Shown in pieces: positions 45,807-58,450 of a DNA stretch of 64,000 nt (positions within the stretch are counted from its first letter, which is position 1; each line of letters begins with the position of its first letter). The DNA comes from Brachionus plicatilis. Lineage: Eukaryota; Rotifera; Eurotatoria; Ploima; Brachionidae. The stretch covers positions 124,001-188,000 of the forward strand of contig QEOQ01000493.1 of NCBI GenBank assembly GCA_010279815.1, given 5' to 3'. The position numbers and the translations under genes were made by a program. The notes under the pieces are model-generated. The model was given only the letters and a program-made list of their open reading frames with translations. It was not told the DNA's origin and did no database searches.

Positions 45807-48569
45807 TCATTTTTTCATGTTATTGTAATATTCTATTACTTCTGTTGGCTTATCAATTTCTTCAATATGGACTAATTTTTTAACAGGTAATCTTCTTTTT
45901 CGACTAAAAATGCAATTAACCATCGATTCGTTTTCCCATGAACTGAAATGAAAAGCTTAGCAAAGATAAAAAAAATAATTTAAATTACGGTTCAAATTTA
46001 TGAGGCCCAACATCCTTCCATTTGACCAAAAATTGCATTTTACCATCGATATTTCGTTCATTCAAAATGGCATCATATTCCCATAAAATGTCTTCTGGAT
46101 GCGCATAATTCTCCTCATTTGAATCTGAGCTTGAGAAATGTTGTCTGCATTCATTTGAAGAACTATTTGATTCTCGGTTAGATCTACTTCTACTTTTATA
46201 AACAATTCTTCTTCTCGCGAATGATCTCGAAGGCTAAATTATGTTAAAATGTAATTTTTTTTTCAAAAACAGTTTTTTCATTACCTGTCTGCTTTTTCTA
46301 TAACTAAAGTCAGAATTAAAATCTTTAAAATTTTTTGGTTAGTTTGGAAACAAAAATTATGGTAAACTTGTAAAATTTTTAACGTTAGAAAGAGAATTGA
46401 TTTTGAATTTATTGGTTAACTAATTAATTTTCATTGTTGGTAATTAATTCAAAAATCAACTTGCAAAATTCAATATTCAAAAATAAGACCTGTAAAACTA
46501 TACTTTTGAGCTTTTAAAGGATTGAAAAAAAGTGAATTGATACCAGTTCAAAAAAACAAATAAGACGCCCTTAAGTCTTGTACAAAATTTGATTACTTAA
46601 ATTCTTATTTTCCAACAAAACTTTGCATAAATTTTAATTTTAGAGAAAATTTTTTTCTTTTTAATTTTTGATGAAATTTTAATTGAAATGGAACATAATA
46701 ATTTTAATTTAAAATCAAAATTCCTAATATTTGATTCAATTATCAGAAAAATTGATCAAATAAATATTTGTATAATAGGAAAATATATAAAAATTTACTT
46801 TAATTTTTTTTGATAAAGTGAAAAATTTTCTAAAAGTGTATCAAACTTCAACAAACGTTGTACAGCATTTGGAACTATCAGCAAAAATTATGAAAAGTTA
46901 AACTTCGAATTATGTTTGTTAAGCTAAGTAGATTTTCCATAGAAAACTTAAAAAATTGATGCAATAATTTTCAATACAGTCTTCTTCAATCTCAGAACAA
47001 ATTTTGAATTAGAAAATTAGAATTGGCAAGTTTTTTTTTCTATTTTACATTTTTAGAAATAATTTCGTAATTAAATTTCAAATTTTACCATGCTTAAGTA
47101 TTGAGTTTAAATTAAACAACGTAATTTCAAAATTTCAAAAAAGTTAAATAGAAAAAAAAACTTGCCAATTGCTGAAATTTTTTTTTTTTTAATTATTTGA
47201 TTCCTAATTTGATAAAGTTTTTTTTACAACCTTTTCAAAAGCTTTATGAATTTTCATACAAATATTTCAATTTAGATTCTAAATAAAAGTATTGATTTTG
47301 GAATTGATTATTTTTTTACCAAATTGTATTATAATATGAGATTGCATTTTTATTTTTTCAAATTTAAAATTACTTTAAAATAAACCAGCCAAAATATTTA
47401 AGTTTTATTTTTTTAATTAGAACCACTAAATTCACGATTTTTTGAATAAAAACTAATGTATAAATTCATATTTCATTCATTCAAAGATTTAAGGTTACTT
47501 GTAACAGAAACTAAATTTTAACTTGGATTTTTTTTAATTTACTTTGATCCATCTGCTAACTGGTTATCTTAACATTTAAAAAATAAAATTTAAAATTTCC
47601 GAAAAAATTTCATTCTTCTAAGGTTTATATTAAAAATTCACAATGCCCAAAAATCTTGATGCTTGAAAAATTTAATTTTCTTCTTATTAAAAATAACAAT
47701 AAATTTTTCTTTGGAAAACTACAGTATTTGTAATACTTTTTATAATTATAACACTTTTTAAATTCCTTTATCATAAAAATATTTGATAAATATATGAAAT
47801 TATAAAATGTTTTTCTTTGAATTACTTTTAAAAATCAATGTTATTTAACAGCTTAGTTTTGAATAAATTACCGATTTTTTTCAATATCAATGTTTTTGAT
47901 TCATCATCCCATTCAACTTTTGATATACCTTTATTCCAATTTTCAAATAAAGGAATTTTTATTTCTCCATCTAAATATTGAATTTAAATTCAATTCTTAT
48001 ATAAAACTGTAAATATACTTTCTATCTTGTCTAAAATATCATCGATGTCAGATTTTTCCTGAATTTCATTGGCATAAGTAAAAGCACATAAATATTTAAA
48101 GAACTTGACTGATTTTCCGAACCGTTGTGAAGCACCATCAAATGAGCTGATTTTATAATTTACAAAATCATAGAGTTCATCATTTTTTAGATTATCATTA
48201 AATTTTTTCTGGAAAAGAAATCTTTTTTCTTCGCGATCGTATTCTACATAAACATTTTCATCACACGATCGCCACAAATTATAATAGCCGTAAAAATCGG
48301 GAACCTTTGCTCCACGTTCTAAAAATTAGATGTTAAAGTAAGCTTATTTTTAAATTGAATCAAATTACTCTTGATCATTTCACATAGTACTACATGATTT
48401 CGTGGTATTGGTCGTTCTTTATCCGGTTTTTTTCCAAATTCTTTGAGGAAAAATTCTTTGCCGCAATAAAAATAAAATTGTGATCGAAAATTTACAAATT
48501 CTTCATAATCCTTGATTGTCAATACAAATTCAAAAAGATAATTTTAAAATAAGACGAATTATTTACCAT
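45807..48569 (-). CDS. Protein with C-terminal chromo/chromo-shadow-like domain; novel N-terminal region
   Basis: Seven proposed exons: 48569-48567 (ATG alone), 48510-48369, 48318-48019, 47970-47872, 46322-46285, 46233-45989 and 45942-45807, joining in frame to 320 residues. A 1.55-kb intron separates exons 4 and 5; the others are 46-58 nt. Residues about 225-320 resemble an HP1-type fold: NIDGKMQFLVKWKDV, then a W/E-rich turn (FEPSWENESMV) and a C-terminal helix (TEVIEYYNM). FLVKWKD is closest to chromo-shadow domains, while one aromatic-cage position expected in a chromodomain is Val. A basic Ser/Arg stretch (RSFARRRIVYKSRSRS) precedes it. The N-terminal 160 residues (DYEEFVNFRSQF..., RNHVVLCEMIK, FKYLCAFTYANEI) are not recognised. 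A chromatin-associated role is inference. The first exon and start are the weakest part. Confidence 0.65.
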
Positions 48570-50182
48570 ATTTTTATATTGATATTGTTTGTAATTAAAC
48601 AATATGATTTTTAATTTTTTTTTCGAAAAAATAATTTAAACTAAAATTATGAAATGAATTTAAAAGAATTTCAAAATCGAATAAGAAATTCTATTAATTT
48701 CTAGCTGGAAATTTTTTAAAAAAGTGCAAATGATGGTTAACTTTTTGATCATTTATTTTTAAACATATTAAATTTTTAAAGAATTAATTTAGCATCGAGG
48801 TCAATACTGATTTTTTTTGTAAATGTTCCTATTATCTGTTAACTATTTTTTTATTTTATTAAATTTTCGGATAAGAAATTACTTTAATTTCAGGAAAATA
48901 AATGAACATTTTTTTCACAATACATTTTGACGCATGAACAAAAAATTGAGCAAAATTTTTTCTATTTAACCCATTAGTTGATTGAAAAAACGATAACAAT
49001 AGTTCTGTGAAAATTAAAATTTTTTATTATTGTATCAAAATTAAATAGTAGAAAGATGATTAGAATTTTATGTAACTAAAATATGACTAACCTTAAAAAA
49101 TTTTAGGCATCCATGCCTTAAAAAAGATAAAAACTCAATGAATACTTCAATGATCAGTTTAAACAACAAAATATGTAAAAGAAATCAATTTTTTACAATT
49201 ATAGAAAATACATATTTTAAAAATGCAAAATTGGAATTTTTAATTAACTTTAATAAAAACTAAATTTGAAAAAACTTCAAGTTTGCTCACAATATCTTAA
49301 AATTCGATAACAATAACCGAAAACATTTTCGAAAACATTTTTTTGAGTTTTAAAAAAAGAAATTTTTAAGTGACATTGTATTAACTAAAAAATTAAAAAA
49401 TAATTAAAAAATCAATAAATTTTTAACAACTATAAAATCTTTACTTTAAATTACTTGTTTTTTTGCAAATTTTTTCTTAATTGTGAAAAAATCATAGCTG
49501 AATGGCTGATTTTCCTGTCAAGAAAGAAATAATTTGTTTTGAAAAAAATATTTTAAATCGATTAATATATTCTACATGTGAAAAAAGTTTTTAATGAATT
49601 TTAATTTTTTGATGAAAAAAATGCCAAGAGAAATTATCCAAATAAATAAAACTCAATTTATTCAAGACTAAAAATGCAACCACTGACCTCGAATTGAGCT
49701 GAATTGTCTCTGAAAAAAATTATAAGTTTTTTGACACTTGTTGCTTCTGATTACAGTATTGAGACAAGAATGGATTTTTTAATGTAATTCAAAGCATAAA
49801 TGTAACGAGATTAAAAAAAAAATTCTTTAAAGTCATTTGTCATGTAAAACATCCATTTTTTGTTTCTAATAGATGAAAAAAAAATAGACAAATTTCTTTT
49901 ATTTGGATGGAATAAAGTAAAAGGATGTTAATTTTATAAAATTCGCATTTTCTTTTCATTATTGTTTTTAAGTTAAAATTTAAAAATAAAGTTAATTTAA
50001 TTAAGTCAAAAATTTAAATTTAAAAAAATTATTTTTTGAATTAAAATTGTGAATCCCAAAAAAAAATTAATAATGCTTACACTAATAATAAAGTGAGTCG
50101 TGATAAAACTTTAATTTAAATTTGAAGCTATCTCCAAGCTTTTTTTTTACAGATATTTTATATTTTCGTTTCTTTTTTAGAT
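48570..50182. other. Divergent intergenic region
   Basis: About 1.6 kb between the chromo-domain gene and NOMO. A pyrimidine tract and AG (50155-50180) just before the NOMO ATG could be a 5'UTR intron end or trans-splice acceptor. Nothing else recognised. Confidence 0.4.
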
Positions 50183-53100
50183 ATGAAGGAAATATTCTTA
50201 TTTTCACTTTTGATTTCTTTTATTTATCAGACTTGTCACGCTGAGGACGTAATAGGTTGTGGAGGATTCATCAAATCGAACACTGAGATTAATTTTAAGA
50301 TTATAAAAGTAAAACTGGTTACCAAAGATGGAGCACTTAAATATACCACTGATGCTTCGCCCGTAAACGGATATTACATGATTCCTGTTTATGCCAAAGG
50401 CGAATATATCTTACAAGTAAGTCCGCCACCAGGTTGGAGCTTCGGTATGTTTATTTTCAATTTAATAGGATAAAAACTAAATTTTTTTTAATAGAACCCG
50501 AAAAAGTATCAGTTACAATTGATGGAGAAAACGATCCATGTAGTCGCAATGAGGATATAAATTTTTTCTTCAAAGGCTTTGGTCTTTCGGGAAAAGTTGT
50601 TAGTCTAGGAGACAGCAAAAATCGGGGTCCATCCGGAGTAAAATTAAATCTTTTATCTGATGGAAAGCGAATAGACTCGGCTGTGTCTGGTAATGATGGT
50701 ACATATTATTTTTCGAATGTAATGCCCGGAAAGTATCAAGTAGAGGCAGCTGATTCTTCTTTCAGATTTCAAACAAGCAAAGTCCAAGTTGAGCTTTCCA
50801 AAGAAAACTGGTTCGCCAAAGAAAATATTGTCATTAGTGGCTACAAAGTTGAGGGCTTTGTTCTAACTGAGGACCAGACTGGAATTGAAAATGTGGCAGT
50901 TGAGCTTCATATTCAAGAATCTGGACAAAATTTGGACACCAAGAATTTTGAATGCGATCACTCATTAAAAAAAGACACTGTCATTTGTTCCGTTAAAACA
51001 AGTTCAAATGGAAAGTTTAGTTTTGGTAATGTAATGTTTGGAAAATATAATCTAGTCGCTAAATATTCTACAAAAAATCTACAATTCTTTATGAAGCCTG
51101 ATTTTATGAATGTTGATTTGACCAAGCATTCAAATTTGCAGCTAGCAGAAAATTTTATTCTTAATTCAATTACAATTACAGGCAAAATTTTAATATCTAA
51201 GGATAAACCTTTGAAATCAGGAGAAGTTTTATTGAACGGAAAAAAAATTTTAGTGGGCGAAAATGGTGAATTCTCAATGGAAAAGTTACTGAATGGCAAT
51301 TATAAACTATCAGTAAATGCCAAAAATATATACTACGAAGACATTGTTATCAATATTAATTTATCTAATAGAAAAATATTCGATTCTCATTCTAATTTAT
51401 TAAATTTAGTTGAAATAAGCCCAAAATCTTTTGATGTATGTGGTCAAGTGCGCATTAAACATTCCAATTTGTTAACCAATGTTGCCGAATCAATAAAAAT
51501 CAAATGCTTTGCTGATAATAAGCTCTTTAAAACAGTTTCGTTGGACAATGACCTAAAATACTGTTTAGCTTTGGAAATTAATAAAAATTTTGTGTTAAAA
51601 GCGGAGCTCAGTGAAAAGCTTTCTAAAATTTTAAGACTAGTTCCTAACGAGAAAGCACTTTTGCTTACTGATAGTCCAGTTTTTGATGCTAATTTCGAGC
51701 AATTAGAAGCTAAATTAGAAGGTGAACTAGTATTTTTACCAAATGAACAAGCACCAAATGATTTAAGTGTAGCAATAAAGTCAACTGATTCAACTTGGAG
51801 TCAAAATGTTCCAATTAAATGCTCAAAGGATCAAAAAGACAAATATTTTGTGACCAAATGCTCATTTGTTTTGAACAATTTGCTTTTTGGCAAATACCAA
51901 TTAAACACTAACTATGACGATTTGTATTGTTGGAAAACGCCGAACAATCAACAATCATTGACTGTAAATGTTAACTCTGAAAATCAAAAAATTTTAATTC
52001 AACAACAAGGATTCAAATTAAGATATAAATTAAGTCACAAAAATTCAGTTTTAAGTTTAATAGATGGAGAGAAAAATATTTTATTTAGTCGAAATATTAT
52101 TAAGAATGGCGACCTAAGCGATGAAATTTGTTTGCCCAAAAAAGCTGATTATACCATTCAAATTGATTCGAGTCATAGATTTACCGATACAAAATCGGAC
52201 CGTGACACAATCAACTTAAAATCTGACATATTCCATAAAGGTGCCAATCAATTGGATCTAAATGCTCTAAAACACAAAGTAACTGTGGATTTAATCTATC
52301 AATTCAATGATGACAAGGAAAAACTGGCCGTAAACAAAAATGATTTCTGGGTTTTGGTAAAAAATAAGGGTCAATTGGTCGAAACATTGCAATTGGAGCT
52401 AAAGTCTGAACAAAAAAATCAAATAACTTTCTCAGGCAAGACTTGGTTAGCTCCAAAGGAAGATTATGTTTTCACAGCCGAGTCTAACAAGGCTCTTTTT
52501 GATACCAATGATAAACAAATTAGCCTAAATGAAGACAATTGCGATCTAAATCATGTCAAGTTTGATTCAATACTAGGTATCTTTATTAGGGGAACAATAA
52601 AAGCCAAAGACTTGGAGTCGATAGACTTGGTGCTGAAATCTGCGTCAGACAATTCAGTTCTTAGACAAATTAAAATATCAAGCTCTAGTGGGTTCGAATT
52701 GGGACCTCTAAAAGCACCTTATTCTCTTTACACAGTAGAATTGTCACAATCAGGATATGTATTTAATATTTTAAATGCTGAAGTAAAAGAAGGTAATTAC
52801 AATTTAGAGTACCAAGCACTAAAACTTGGCCAGCTAAAAGTTAATGTGGTTGATGTCAAAACAAAGTCTAGTTTGGAAAATGTCCTTCTCAGTTTGAGTT
52901 CCGAAAATCGTCAATTTAGACAAACCATTCGAACTGATCCGAGTGGTTTGGTCTCTTTTGATAATTTAAAACCAGGTCTATATTATCTGCTGTTAATGAT
53001 GCAAGAATATGAATTTATGCCCAATTCACATCCGATCCAAATTAGTGATGGCTTTAACTCGAATTTGGTTGTTCAAGCGAATAGAGTTTCTTTTAGTGTA

Positions 53101-54189
53101 TTTGGTAAAGTGACTTCTATAAATGGTCAAGCCGAAACTGGTGTCACAGTTGAAGCAAATGGTTTGAAAAGTTTTGAGGACGAATTGGAAGCAGAAAACG
53201 AAAATTGCAGATCAAGTAGAGAAAATGGCCAAGTTGATGAATATTATGGAGCTTACCGCATTCGGAATCTAAAACCAGGATGTGTTTATGAACTGAAAAT
53301 GCAGACCAAAGCCACAGACCGCGAGTTTAGAATAATACCTGATAAATACATTCTAAATATGAGTCAAACAGACATTGTGGATAAAAATTTTGTGCTTGTT
53401 GACCAAGTGGACATGATGGATGTATCAGTTGGTTTTAATTATAAGCTCAATGAGCAAATGTCACTTAAATCAAGAAAAACAAATAATTTTGTTAGAGTTA
53501 ATTTGTTCAAAACAAATCAACCAGATCAGGTTATACAGTCTGTCTTATCTCCGGCAAACTCGATTGTGTACATGAACCCATTGACTCGCGATAAGACTCA
53601 GTATTCATTATCAATTGAACTTTTATTTCCAAGCACTGTTTCTGTATTCGGAAATTTAAATCAGCACCAAATTAACCAATTGCAGCAATTACCAATTCTT
53701 GATCATAAAGAATTTAGTTTTTTTGCTGACAAGTCCCACAAGCACTTTAGTTTTGAATTTAAAGGAGAACAAGAGCTAAAGAGTACGGATATGTTTAACT
53801 TGGGACAAGAAAAATATCAAAATGTTTATTTAACTATACCGTTGTTTATTATTTTGATATTTTTAGTTTTAAATTGGACAAAAATTCAAAGCTATTTTCT
53901 TAATTTAAATGAAAAAATCTCGGAAAAAGGTGGTTTGACTAGTGTTTTACAAAAACCGAATGTTGATCTAAGTGGGGCGCAACCTAAGGCTAAGTCAAAG
54001 GGAAAAAAAATGAAGGATCAAGGAAGTGATAATGAAATTATCCAAAAAGTTAACAGACCAAAAGTAAGTCAGGCAAATGATGGCTCATCTGAACAAAGTG
54101 ATGCTGAAAGCTCTGGTGTTGGCACAATCGAGGATGGTGACATGCTTGTTTTGCATACACGTAAACAAAAAGTCAAAAAAGCACTTTAA
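50183..54189 (+). CDS. NOMO: Nodal modulator (NOMO/pM5), ER membrane protein
   Basis: Exons 50183-50444 and 50495-54189 with a 50-nt intron give 1318 residues (human about 1222). A signal peptide (MKEIFLFSLLISFIYQTCHA) leads into VIGCGGFIKSNTEINF, the conserved mature N-terminus. The body is a chain of carboxypeptidase-regulatory-like beta-sandwich repeats with recurring G.Y.F..V.PG.Y cores (for example DGTYYFSNVMPGKYQVEA). One transmembrane helix (PLFIILIFLVLNW, about residue 1200) precedes a Lys-rich cytosolic tail. NOMO works with nicalin and TMEM147 in the ER, in multipass-protein insertion and, in vertebrates, Nodal signalling. The luminal repeat order matches the family. AATAAA at 54295-54300 is the likely poly(A) signal. 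Confidence 0.96.
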
Positions 54190-54602
54190 ACTCATCTAAT
54201 TTCAAAATATTTATTTTTTTTGGTCGCAATTTTTTAGCTTTTTTGATATTGTTAAAATTTCATTCAATATTTTGAAATTTATTAGTTATACTCGAATAAA
54301 ATAGATACAATATTATTTGTTTTTTTTTAAATGTCTTTTAATTCAACTTTCAAGTTTATATTAAGTTAGGCAAGAAGTTGAGCATTTTAATGCGATTAAA
54401 CTTGATTAATAGCCAGGAACATAGTGAATTTTGGAACAAAGAACAAAAAAAATTTAAAAATTGAACAAACCTTTTATTTATGTCTAAAACTCGTTCTCAA
54501 AAATTTATAAACACACACAAGCCTTATATCAAATTAGGCCTCTGTAATAACTCATCAATTTAATTTTAATGATCTGATTGATTATCTTATACATGTTTTT
54601 TG

Positions 54603-54652
54603 ATTATTTATTTCTTTTGTTTATCTGTACCGAGCTAATGCTACTTCAGAAA
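54603..54652 (-). repeat. TAAA-tailed retroposed fragment, copy
   Basis: Reads (on plus) a TTTA-rich tail, then ctgtaccgagctaatgctac and ttcagaa; the inverse of the copies at 31597 and 56098. No clear flanking duplication. Confidence 0.6.
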
Positions 54653-54685
54653 AAAAAATATAATAAATTTAATGGTATATTTACA

Positions 54686-55318
54686 TTTCGAAAAGTAAAT
54701 TTGGAAAAGGTAATTTTTGACAACTTAATTTCGACTAATAAAAATTAAGAAAATTAATTTTCGACGAAGCAAATAAAACTTGACAAATTAATTTTCAAAA
54801 ATTCGACAAAACAAAACTTAAAAAGTTTATTTTTGCGTGTTTTTTTTTCTTATTTCTCTTAAATTTTATTATGGCTGATTTACTGAATTCAATTAATAAC
54901 TTACATTAATAATTCATTAAACTAAGTTGTGGTCGGGTATATTCAAGGAAGCCAGGTTTCATTATTTTGGAAGAACGCATAAATCAAATTGTGAATGATT
55001 ATAATGATCAAAATGTTTATTATTATATATTTATTTGTTAACTGTACCGAGCTTAAGCTCTCAGAAAAAAAGTAAAACAATACTTAACTAATTTTTCTAC
55101 CTTAATTGAATATCAATAATTTTTTTCTATTTTTTAATTTGATCATTAATTTTTCTTAATAAATTTTTTTGGGATAATTTTTTTGTCGAATTATTATTTG
55201 CCCAATTTTAAAACGTTTGTAGAATTAATTTAACGTCGAAATACTATTTTACGAAAATAGTTGTCTAATTTATCTTGTCGAAATTTACCTTTACAAAATT
55301 TACTTGTCGAAAAGTAGC
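54686..55318. mobile_element. TIR element with repeated TTCGACAA motifs
   Basis: The left end (54686-54727) and right end (about 55272-55318) are imperfect inverted copies: cgaaaagtaaatttggaaaa matches the inverse of the segment ending tacttgtcgaaaagtag. The TTCGAC/GTCGAA motif recurs at least six times inside both ends, like transposase-binding subterminal repeats. A TAAA-tailed fragment sits inside it at 55021. No ORF. Confidence 0.55.
55021..55066 (-). repeat. TAAA-tailed retroposed fragment nested in a TIR element
   Basis: Reads tatttatttgttaactgt then accgagcttaagctctcag on the plus strand, the reverse of the 31597 copy. Its position within the 54686-55318 element shows it inserted later. 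Confidence 0.65.
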
Positions 55319-55809
55319 AGATTCAAATTTAATAGGATATAAATCAAAAAATAAATAAAAATCTATAAAAGGATTAATAAGTCGAAAGAAAATTAAAAAC
55401 GGTATGTTGAAATAACTTGAGGTAAGATATGTTTAAATATTTTATATTTAAGGAAAAAACTTTAGTAAGCTTTGGATAGTGATCGGGTTTTTTAGCAATA
55501 GGCGAAGAATAAAATTCTTAAATCAGATTTTTTAAAAAGTCAATATTTGAATATTCAGGTATAAAATTTTTGATGATTAAAGATTGATGGTTCAAAATTT
55601 ATTTTTTTTTCAAAAAAGAAATAAGGAACAATTTTTATCAAATATGATACTCATTGTGTCAATAAAATATTTTTCATCAATTTCTTTTAAAAATTCAAGT
55701 TTTTATGTTTCTTTTAAAGAATTAAAGAAAAAATTGATATTTTTTACTTAACAATTAAGTAATTTTAGTGTAAAAATTATAAATTTTGGTAATTATTTTA
55801 TCATTTTCA

Positions 55810-55832
55810 TTAATTAATTAATTAATTAATTT
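55810..55832. repeat. (TTAA)n simple repeat
   Basis: Five to six tandem TTAA/TAAT units. Confidence 0.9.
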
Positions 55833-56047
55833 TCACTTCTCTTATAAAATTTTTTGATATTAACTTTTAAATATTTTTTTTGTTAAAATTGCTTTCTAGA
55901 TATTCAACCTGTTTTTGAATAAATTTAATTAGAAAAGATATTACAAAAACTGAGAAAATACTAGAATTTGCTATGTACGAGTCAAATGAAATTCACTATA
56001 AAAAAATCATAGCTTAACTTTATACTTAAGTTAATAGAAAATGACAA

Positions 56048-56174
56048 AACACTTCAAAGTATTGGTGAGATTCATTATTTATTTTATTTTTTTTTTTAAT
56101 CTGAAGGACCATTAGCTCGGCACAGATAAACAAGTAAATAAATAAAAAACACTTCAAAGCATAGGTGAGATTCA
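56048..56174 (+). mobile_element. Short TAAA-tailed retroposed insert with 28-bp target-site duplication
   Basis: The 28 bases at 56048-56075 (aaacacttcaaagtattggt...) recur at 56147-56174 with two mismatches, bounding an insert of only about 71 bp. The insert contains the family core (ctgaaggaccattagctcgg) and ends in a (taaa)n tail. This shows the core is a genuine, heavily truncated retroposed 3' end. Confidence 0.8.
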
Positions 56175-56947
56175 GGCAGTTACAGGAAACAAAAAGTTGG
56201 AAAAGCATTGTAGTGGAAAACTTAAAACCAATGCTTATAGATACGATAAATGGTGATGATGAAAAAAATGAAAAAACAATCAATCATTGCTCGGAGTGTT
56301 ACTCATATTTTTTTTTCGAAATTTTTTTATGATCTGTTGAACTGAAGAAATACGTATTAGTGAAAAAAGAAATTTTTTGGGGTTCATTTTAAATTTTATT
56401 TTAAAATTAAAATTTAAATTGTATTAATAATTAAATAATTTACTTTTTGATTAAAAAATTCCACATTTTGTATTATTGCCGAATTTCGTACAAGAAAATC
56501 AATAATAAATAAAATAAAATAAATAAAAAGTTTGAAATTAAGTTTATTAATTTTAGATCAAATTGTATTTTCGAAAATATGCTAAACATTCGTCAACTAG
56601 AGTTTTATCTAACAAAATTTTGCTTCGACTCAAAAAAAAAAAAACAATAACTAATTATAAGACTGAGCATTCGTTTAATTAGAATAAAAAGAGATGTTAA
56701 AGTTGAGAAATTTATATGAAAAAATTCAAAAAAAAATTAATAATTTTCCAGGAATCAAACTTGGCTTAAAATAGACTTGAAAAAATTATTGAGCTTTTTT
56801 TTTAACATTGCATAATGGCACAATTCCCGGATTTGCAGAGTAAAATTTTTTAAAAACTCGAATTGAATAAAATGTATTTAACTAAAATTTAAATCGATTT
56901 TTTTCTTAATAAAATTTAAGTCTGAAACAAAAACAAATACTTCTAAA

Positions 56948-58450
56948 TTATTTGTTGTAAAAGCATTGAAATTTATAATTCTCACCGGCATTATTGTCCC
57001 AGTACGAAATTCCATTTTGTGTACAGCACAATGCAAACTCGACTCTCAAAGTACAATCTTCAAATGGCTTGGGGTCAATAAGATTGCTCAGAAAGTTGGC
57101 CCTTTCCGGCACCAGGACACAAAAACCAAAATAGTCATATACAATAGGCTGATTTGAGAGTTTCTCTTTAGAGTTCTTGTCACTGCGGATATAAATGGCA
57201 TCCAAGTCATAAAACGAAGCCCAATTATTTATGGTAATGCGGGCATAGACTCGTTTTTCGTAGGACAAATTTCTCACCCGAACTATTGACTTGATAATCT
57301 TGTTCTCATAGTCGTAGATATAATCCTCAAGTCTGATGATGGCATCGACTTTTCTGACACTAAAGAGTGGAATGAGCACAAGAAAAGGCGTCGACTGGAC
57401 TCCCAACGCTTCGCTCTGGTCCGACCTATCCGCATACTTGGCCTGCTCAGAGAACACTTCCACAAAACTATTGTTCGAAATGATCTTTACTTTTTCCAAT
57501 TCCAGACCAAATGTGTCCGCAAAGCGCACCGCTTTCTTAATGTTTGCTGTCTGTTTCACAATGTTGTTCTCTGGTGACTTTTTTGCTCTGAAAGCCTCGT
57601 TCACATGAGCTAACAGGAGACTGTCTTTGATAGTTCTGAGTGGCTTAGGGCGGATCGATTTTAGCAAAACGTTGCCTTTTAGATCAAGATCGCTCGAGTA
57701 GGACTCGAAAAAGGAGGAGGTTGGCAGCGAGCCGAAAAAAGGACTCTCCAATTTGGCCGGCTTCTTGGCAGCGTTTTCGCTCTTGTCCAAGTCAAGCTTT
57801 TCCAAAGAGTCTTCTTTGGCAAAATTGAAAAATTGCTCCGAGCACGAAGTCACCAAGCCATCTTGGTTAATTGTGCGGCGAAAATTTTCTATCTCAGCAA
57901 ATGAAGGCTCACTCAAAGTGACGCCCAGGTTGCAAGAAGGCAACTGGTCCGAAATCAATGACTCGCCATTCAGCAAAAATTCTTTTAGCTTTGGCAAAAA
58001 GTTTTCCCTAAAAGTGGTGAACAACTGAGAATCGTCGTAGAAATCTTTGATCATACTAGATTTGAATTCTTGCAAAAAATTGTTAAATGATCTGAGCAAA
58101 AATTTCATTATTTGGCTATCTATTTCGCGAGAGTGAAATATGTAGAAATTTGAGAGTGGACGCCTGGAGCGCGCCGCAGACCTTCTTTTCTGCTCAATAA
58201 GTCTGTTTGTGTTGGATTTTAGGCACGACTTTCTCAAGCTCACGGCCCTAGACTGTGCTGGTTCAGTGGAGCTTTGGTTTGATATATCGCTGAGTTGATC
58301 GCTGCTTGTCTCTCGATCAACAAAGCACTTTCGGTGATAGATATTTTCTTCTTCGTCGTCGATGCTCTCGTTTCCGGAGAAAAAAAGAGGGTGTGGTCGA
58401 TTGGGAGATTTTTTTAATATTGGTCGTGGTTGACTCTTGCTGCTCATCAT
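56948..58450 (-). CDS. PPP1R3: Glycogen-targeting regulatory subunit of protein phosphatase 1 (PPP1R3 family)
   Basis: A single exon of 500 residues. An RVxF-type PP1 docking motif (KKAVRFAD, Val 308 and Phe 310) precedes a CBM21 carbohydrate-binding domain at about 385-495: VRVRNLSYEKRVYARITINNW, CTLRVEFALCC and SYWDNNAGENYKF. This order is diagnostic of PPP1R3 subunits, which bring PP1 to glycogen to dephosphorylate glycogen synthase and phosphorylase. The N-terminal 300 residues are Ser/Lys-rich with a second PILKK/SCLK basic pattern. Length and lack of a C-terminal membrane segment fit the shorter PPP1R3 types. The start is the first ATG; a second Met follows directly. Confidence 0.93.
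   Translation of the reverse strand: MMSSKSQPRPILKKSPNRPHPLFFSGNESIDDEEENIYHRKCFVDRETSSDQLSDISNQSSTEPAQSRAVSLRKSCLKSNTNRLIEQKRRSAARSRRPLSNFYIFHSREIDSQIMKFLLRSFNNFLQEFKSSMIKDFYDDSQLFTTFRENFLPKLKEFLLNGESLISDQLPSCNLGVTLSEPSFAEIENFRRTINQDGLVTSCSEQFFNFAKEDSLEKLDLDKSENAAKKPAKLESPFFGSLPTSSFFESYSSDLDLKGNVLLKSIRPKPLRTIKDSLLLAHVNEAFRAKKSPENNIVKQTANIKKAVRFADTFGLELEKVKIISNNSFVEVFSEQAKYADRSDQSEALGVQSTPFLVLIPLFSVRKVDAIIRLEDYIYDYENKIIKSIVRVRNLSYEKRVYARITINNWASFYDLDAIYIRSDKNSKEKLSNQPIVYDYFGFCVLVPERANFLSNLIDPKPFEDCTLRVEFALCCTQNGISYWDNNAGENYKFQCFYNK

Larger units (their letters stand above)
54190..56947. other. Repeat-rich convergent intergenic region
   Basis: Between the 3' ends of NOMO and the PPP1R3 gene. 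It holds a TIR element, three TAAA-tailed retroposed fragments and a (TTAA)n run, listed separately. No gene supported; a 85-codon minus frame at 56026-56283 crosses a repeat insertion and is not credible. Confidence 0.55.
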
